Part shown: positions 60,259 through 64,000 of the stretch, piece by piece
How the letters are laid out: every line of letters begins with the position of its first letter
Position numbering within the stretch: the first letter of the stretch is position 1
Assembly: GCA_023388965.1 (NCBI GenBank)
Contig: JAEWFF010000004.1
Coordinates: 7,501 to 71,500, forward strand
Length of the DNA: 64,000 bases
Direction: 5' to 3'
DNA from: Pseudomonadota bacterium
GTDB taxonomy: Bacteria; Pseudomonadota; Alphaproteobacteria; Rhizobiales; Methylopilaceae
Made by a program: the position numbers and the translations under genes
The notes under the pieces: generated by a model
Seen by the model: only the letters and a program-made list of their open reading frames with translations
Told to the model about the DNA's origin: nothing
Database searches by the model: none

Positions 60259-61745
60259 CGGAATCAAGGGCCAGCTTTCTCGTGCGGGTGAAACGCCGCG
60301 GCCCCGCTCTGCGCCGCGCCGCTCTTTTCGCCGGCGCGCTCCTGCTTGCCGGCTGCGCCGGTTTCGAGAAGGCCACCAATACCGGCCCGGGCGTCGGGCC
60401 GGTCGCCGCGCCGCGCATCGTCGGCGCCGACACGCCCGCGCGCCGCGAACACCGCCGCATCCTCACCGCCTATGGCGGCGCCTATTCCGACCCCGCGCTC
60501 GATATATTGCTCTCCGCGATATCGGCGCGGCTGTCGAAAGCGGCGCAAGGCTCGAATGTCGCCTATCGCATCACCGTCCTGAACTCGCCCTCGATCAACG
60601 CCTTTGCGCTGCCGACCGGCGATCTGTACGTCACGCGCGGCCTGCTGGCGCTTGCGAGCGACACCGCCGAAGTTGCCGCCGTGCTCGCGCACGAAATGGC
60701 GCATGTCACCGCCCGCCACGCCTTCGACCGCGCCGACAAGGAACGCCAGGCGGCGCTCGTCTCGCGTGTCGTGACCGAAGCGCTCGGCGATGCCGAGGCG
60801 GGTGCGATGTCGCTTGCCAAGAGCCGGATCGCGCTCGCGCGCTTCTCGCGCGAGCAGGAACTCGAGGCCGACCGGATCGGCGTTGCGACGCTCGGCCTCG
60901 CCGGATACGACCCCTATGGCGCCTCGCGCTTTCTCGCCGCCATGGGCAAGACCGCGCAGATGCGCGCCTCCGGCTTCGGCGGAACGGGCGAGGCCGCCGA
61001 TTTCATGTCCACACATCCGGCGACCGCCGAGCGTGTCGGCCTTGCCGAAGCCGAGGCGCGTAAGCTGGCCGCGCCGGGCAAGGGCGAGCACGACCGCGAG
61101 AGTTTCCTGAACGCCATTCACGGCATGATCTACGGCGACGATCCTTCGCAGGGATATGTCCGCGGCAACCGCTTCATCCATCCGGTGATCGGCTTTTCCT
61201 TCACGGCGCCCGACGGATTTTCGCTGGAGAACGCTGCCGAAAGCATTGTCGGCGTCGGGCCCGGCGAGACGGCCCTGCGTCTGGACAGCGTCAATGTTCC
61301 GGCCGATCAGCCGCTTGGCGCGCATCTGGCCGGCGATCTGATGGCGGGCGTGACGATCAGCAATGTCGAGGAGACCGAGATCAACGGGCTTCCGGCCGCG
61401 ACCGCGCTGGCCAGGGGCACCGATTGGAGCTTCCGCATCGCCGGCATCCGCCTCGGCGCGACCGTCTACCGGATCGTCTATGCCGCGCGCAATCTGACGC
61501 CCGAAACCGATGCCCGCTTCCAGTCGTCCATACTCAGCTTCCGCCGCCTGACCGCGGGCGAGGCCGCCGCCGTGAAGCCGCAGCGGATCGCCGTCGTCAA
61601 GGTCAGACCGGGAGATACGATTGCTTCGCTGGCCGCGCGCATGAGCGTGCCCGACCGCGCCGTCGAGCGCTTTCTCGTCCTGAACGGAATTTCGCCCGAA
61701 GGAAGCCTCAAGGCCGGAGATCGCGTAAAGCTGATCGTCGAGTAA
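60255..61745 (+). CDS. M48 family metalloprotease lipoprotein with LysM-like C-terminus
   Basis: A 496-residue lipoprotein (lipobox L-L-L-A-G-C). The zinc site is H-E-M-A-H near 145–149, with the third ligand in Q-E-L-E-A-D. It resembles BepA/YfgC-type periplasmic proteases that clear misassembled outer-membrane proteins. The C-terminal region (about 280–430) is a separate beta domain, and the last ~50 residues (V-K-V-R-P-G-D-T-I-A-S-L-A, L-N-G-I) look like a LysM peptidoglycan-binding motif. Translation is coupled to the SNase-like gene by an ATGA overlap. Confidence 0.9.
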   Translation: MTESRASFLVRVKRRGPALRRAALFAGALLLAGCAGFEKATNTGPGVGPVAAPRIVGADTPARREHRRILTAYGGAYSDPALDILLSAISARLSKAAQGSNVAYRITVLNSPSINAFALPTGDLYVTRGLLALASDTAEVAAVLAHEMAHVTARHAFDRADKERQAALVSRVVTEALGDAEAGAMSLAKSRIALARFSREQELEADRIGVATLGLAGYDPYGASRFLAAMGKTAQMRASGFGGTGEAADFMSTHPATAERVGLAEAEARKLAAPGKGEHDRESFLNAIHGMIYGDDPSQGYVRGNRFIHPVIGFSFTAPDGFSLENAAESIVGVGPGETALRLDSVNVPADQPLGAHLAGDLMAGVTISNVEETEINGLPAATALARGTDWSFRIAGIRLGATVYRIVYAARNLTPETDARFQSSILSFRRLTAGEAAAVKPQRIAVVKVRPGDTIASLAARMSVPDRAVERFLVLNGISPEGSLKAGDRVKLIVE

Positions 61746-61751
61746 CGGCGC

Positions 61752-62618
61752 TCAGGCGGCGCCGAGTTCGGCATCGGGCCGCGCATCGCGCAAAGCGAGC
61801 TTGAGCTTGTGCAGAGCGCGGTTCTCGATCTGCCGTACGCGCTCCTTGGAAATGCCCAGCGTGGCGCCGAGCGCTTCCAAAGTCACCGTGCTTTCGCTCA
61901 ATTTGCGCGCCTTGATGATCTTCAGTTCGCGCTCGCTCAGAACGCGCAGCGCCTGGCGTATCCATTGCGCACGCCGCTCGTCGTCAATTCTCACCGACAC
62001 GGTCTCGTCCGGCAGAGGCGCGTCGTCGACGAGGAAGTCCATACGCTCGGCGACATTGTCCTCGCTTTCCGAGACCGGCGCGTTCAGAGACATGTCCGGA
62101 CCGGACAGGCGCGAATCCATCAGCGCCACATCCTTTTCCGAAACGCCGACGGCGCGCGCGATGCGGCGATGCACTTCGGTGGGCGACAGATCCTCATCGC
62201 GGCCGAGCCGCCAGCGCAGCCGCCGCAGGCTGAAGAACAGCGCCTTCTGGTTCGAGGACGTTCCACCGCGCACGATGGACCAGTTGCGCAGGATGTGATC
62301 CTGGATCGAGGCGCGTATCCACCATGTCGCATAGGTCGAAAAGCGCACTTCGCGTTCCGGCTCGAACCGCGCCGCCGCTTCCAGCAGCCCGACATGGCCT
62401 TCCTGAATCAGATCGGCGACGGGAAGCCCGTAATGACGAAAGCGCGCGGCGATGGAGATGACGAGACGCATATGCGCGGCCGCCAGCCGGTGCAGCGCCG
62501 CCTCGTCGCGCTCGTATTTCCACAATTGCGCGAGTTCGCGTTCTTCATCGCGCTCAAGAAAGGGCGCGTTCATCGCCGCCCGCATCAGGCCATGGCGTAT
62601 GCCGTTACTCTGAGCCAT
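61752..62618 (-). CDS. rpoH: RpoH-type (sigma-32 family) RNA polymerase sigma factor
   Basis: A 288-residue sigma factor. Region 2 has A-A-H-M-R-L-V-I-S-I-A, D-L-I-Q-E-G and F-S-T-Y-A-T-W-W-I-R-A-S-I-Q. The RpoH box is Q-K-A-L-F-F-S-L-R-R-L-R, and region 4 ends with K-E-R-V-R-Q-I-E-N-R-A. The NQKALFFSLRRL form is typical of the RpoH2 branch, which in alphaproteobacteria answers oxidative or photo-oxidative stress. The start ATG 62618 has AGGGAGA upstream. It is not preceded by an anti-sigma gene. Confidence 0.93.
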   Translation of the reverse strand: MAQSNGIRHGLMRAAMNAPFLERDEERELAQLWKYERDEAALHRLAAAHMRLVISIAARFRHYGLPVADLIQEGHVGLLEAAARFEPEREVRFSTYATWWIRASIQDHILRNWSIVRGGTSSNQKALFFSLRRLRWRLGRDEDLSPTEVHRRIARAVGVSEKDVALMDSRLSGPDMSLNAPVSESEDNVAERMDFLVDDAPLPDETVSVRIDDERRAQWIRQALRVLSERELKIIKARKLSESTVTLEALGATLGISKERVRQIENRALHKLKLALRDARPDAELGAA

Positions 62619-62711
62619 CGCGCAATTCTCCCTTGGCTGACGGGGGTGGCGGCAAAGCCGCATTCGTCAACGCGCGAGGGCTTGAAGAGTTCAGCGCACG
62701 CCCTAGGCAAC

Positions 62712-62742
62712 AAAAAAGCCCGGCGCGAAGGCCGGGCTTTTG
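62712..62742 (-). terminator. Rho-independent terminator of carD
   Basis: AAAAGCCCGGC-GCGAA-GGCCGGGCTTTT, lying 20 bases past the carD stop. Both arms carry A/T runs, so it can work on either strand. Confidence 0.85.
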
Positions 62743-62761
62743 CATTCATCCGTCAGGCGGA

Positions 62762-63757
62762 TCAGGCCGCTTCGGCCTCGTCGCCGTCCTCGGCCTCGTC
62801 GCCCTCGGCGGCTTCGGCCTTGGCCTGGCCGCGCTTGGGGCCCTTGGCCAGCATGGCCTCGATCTTCTTGACCGCTTCCGAATCCGTCAGCTTCTCGACG
62901 GCGGAGAGTTCGCGTGCCATGCGGTCCAGAGCGGCCTCGTAAAGCTGGCGCTCGGAATAGGACTGCTCCGGCTGCGTCTCGGCGCGGTGCAGGTCGCGAA
63001 CGACCTCGGCGATGGCGATCAGATCGCCCGAATTGATCTTGGCCTCATATTCCTGGGCGCGGCGCGACCACATCGTGCGCTTCACACGGGCGCGGCCCTT
63101 CAGCGTTTCGAGCGCCTTGCCCATGATGTCGCCCGACGACAGCTTGCGCATGCCGACGCTCTCGACCTTGGACACCGGAACGCGAAGCGTCATCTTGTCC
63201 TTGGCGAAGGTGATGACGAACAGTTCGAGCTTGTAGCCCGCGATTTCCTGTTCCTCGATCGCCGCGATCTGGCCGACGCCATGCGCCGGGTACACGATGT
63301 ACTCGCCGGTCTTGAAACCCTGTTTGTTGCTCGTCTTCTTCGTTGCCGCTTCTTTTGTCATAATATCCTTGTGCACTTCGGGAGCCGCACGGCCCTGGGC
63401 CGGCGGAGGAGCCGCCTCGACGGCGGGTTTGGCTGCAACAGCCGGTGTAACGGGCGTCTTCTCGGCCGCCGCCTTGTTTTCGGCGCTCGCCTTGGCCGTG
63501 GCGGGCTTCGAAGCCGCCGGCCTGGCCTTGGGTGCGGTCGCGGCCTTGGCCGGTGCCTTTGCCTTGACGTTCTCGGCCGCCGCGGCTTTCGCCTTGCCCG
63601 CGGAGGACGCCTGTTTGGCAGAAGGGCGCGGGGCCGCCTTTGCAGGCGCCGGTTTCTTGGTCTGCACCGTGGCTTTGGCGACCGGTTTGGACGCCTTCAT
63701 GGCCGGTTTCTTGGCCGTCTTCGCGGCCGCTGCCTTCTTGGCCGGTTTTGCCGGCAT
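62762..63757 (-). CDS. carD: CarD/CdnL-type transcription regulator with histone H1-like N-terminal extension
   Basis: A 331-residue protein. Residues ~145–300 are the CarD module (F-K-T-G-E-Y-I-V-Y-P-A-H-G-V-G, V-P-V-S-K-V, T-M-W-S-R-R-A-Q-E-Y), which binds RNA polymerase beta and stabilises open promoters. Residues 1–130 are Lys/Ala/Pro repeats like histone H1 tails, and the C-terminus is acidic. The ATG 63757 has AAAGGA before it. An internal ATG (63361, M-T-K-E-A-A) also has AAGGAT and matches the usual start of short CarD proteins, so two isoforms are possible. Confidence 0.92.
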   Translation of the reverse strand: MPAKPAKKAAAAKTAKKPAMKASKPVAKATVQTKKPAPAKAAPRPSAKQASSAGKAKAAAAENVKAKAPAKAATAPKARPAASKPATAKASAENKAAAEKTPVTPAVAAKPAVEAAPPPAQGRAAPEVHKDIMTKEAATKKTSNKQGFKTGEYIVYPAHGVGQIAAIEEQEIAGYKLELFVITFAKDKMTLRVPVSKVESVGMRKLSSGDIMGKALETLKGRARVKRTMWSRRAQEYEAKINSGDLIAIAEVVRDLHRAETQPEQSYSERQLYEAALDRMARELSAVEKLTDSEAVKKIEAMLAKGPKRGQAKAEAAEGDEAEDGDEAEAA

Positions 63758-63852
63758 GGTGCGGTCCTTTCTGCCCGCCCCGAAAGGCGGAACGAATGGC
63801 CGGGGCCCCGGAGAGGGACGGCGACGGCCGGACTTGAATCCTGAAAGCCGGT

Positions 63853-63883
63853 CGTGAAAAAAGGCTCCGTATTCTACGGAGCC
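63853..63883 (-). terminator. Stem-loop with T-run upstream of carD
   Basis: On the minus strand GGCTCCG-TAGAATA-CGGAGCC is followed by TTTTTT, about 95 bases before the carD start. It either ends a gene beyond the right edge or is an attenuator in the carD leader. Confidence 0.65.
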
Positions 63884-64000
63884 CCCGCCCCCGTCAGGGG
63901 GATGTCTGACGCGGAAAAGACCCTACCACAAAATTGTCATTTCAGCAAATGAACGCTGGGCTTATGGCAAATATGCCACACATCGCGGTGACAGCACCGT
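63884..64000. other. Right-edge non-coding segment
   Basis: No reading frame of note. On the minus strand it could hold the carD promoter or the 3' part of the next transcript; neither can be decided from 117 bases. Confidence 0.3.

Noticed and set aside
63820..63850. tRNA-like T-arm sequence before carD
   Set aside because: GACTTGAATCC resembles a T loop, but no acceptor, D or anticodon arms can be formed around it.

Overview
The window is a GC-rich chromosomal segment from an alphaproteobacterium, most likely of the order Hyphomicrobiales (Rhizobiales). The evidence is the syntenic block lysC–ptsP–prfA–prmC–DUF4167–clpB, a DUF4167 protein, a CarD regulator next to an RpoH2-type sigma factor, alphaproteobacterial-type ubiG, comF and grxC neighbours, and short palindromic intergenic repeats of the kind common in this order. 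No prophage, CRISPR array, intact insertion sequence or rRNA was seen. Two tRNA genes are present.

Layout. Bases 1–6400: partial truncated haemoglobin, Rnk-type regulator, a repeat cluster, ClpB, a MOSC protein, an unknown protein and DUF4167. Bases 6700–12300 (minus): prmC–prfA–ptsP as an overlapping operon, then lysC. Bases 12450–18250: ubiG facing an operon of comF, grxC, a nitrilase-family amidase, DUF1178 and an alpha/beta hydrolase; then a SAM methyltransferase, an orphan Flp pilin and a Nudix hydrolase. Bases 18300–25350: argJ, a parvulin-type PPIase, secA, a tiny zinc-ribbon protein and an L,D-transpeptidase lipoprotein. Bases 25480–32340: accA, xerD, aroK–aroB, gamma-carbonic anhydrase, DUF924 and an acyl-CoA synthetase. 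Bases 32390–39660: CobW GTPase, D,D-carboxypeptidase, CAP lipoprotein, a large MscS-type channel, an ATP-grasp protein and Ohr/OsmC.

From about 39.7 kb the content becomes more accessory: a Crp/Fnr regulator, an orphan tripartite-tricarboxylate-type binding protein, MarR, a thioredoxin-fold protein, a Tat-exported transglutaminase-like protein and selD. The centrepiece (46.2–56.2 kb, minus strand) is a complete selenocysteine and formate dehydrogenase module: fdnG (in-frame UGA plus SECIS hairpin), fdnH, fdnI, fdhE, selA, a Sel1-repeat protein, selB and selC. The selC tRNA gene lies entirely inside the 3' end of the selB reading frame. SelD makes selenophosphate, SelA charges tRNA-Sec, SelB delivers it at the fdnG UGA, FdhE matures the enzyme, and FdnGHI oxidises formate in the periplasm and passes electrons to quinone.

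Bases 56.6–64 kb hold a PRC-barrel protein and a decayed phosphonate ABC transporter: phnC has a frameshift that looks like a 10-bp deletion, and phnD is fused in frame to the 3' end of a RidA-family gene. After these come tRNA-Arg(CCT), an SNase-like protein, an M48 metalloprotease, an RpoH-type sigma factor and a CarD regulator with a histone-H1-like N-terminal tail. The most notable observations are the selB/selC overlap, the phnD–ridA chimera, the dual-start CarD, and small palindromic operators near the regulators and the fdn promoter.
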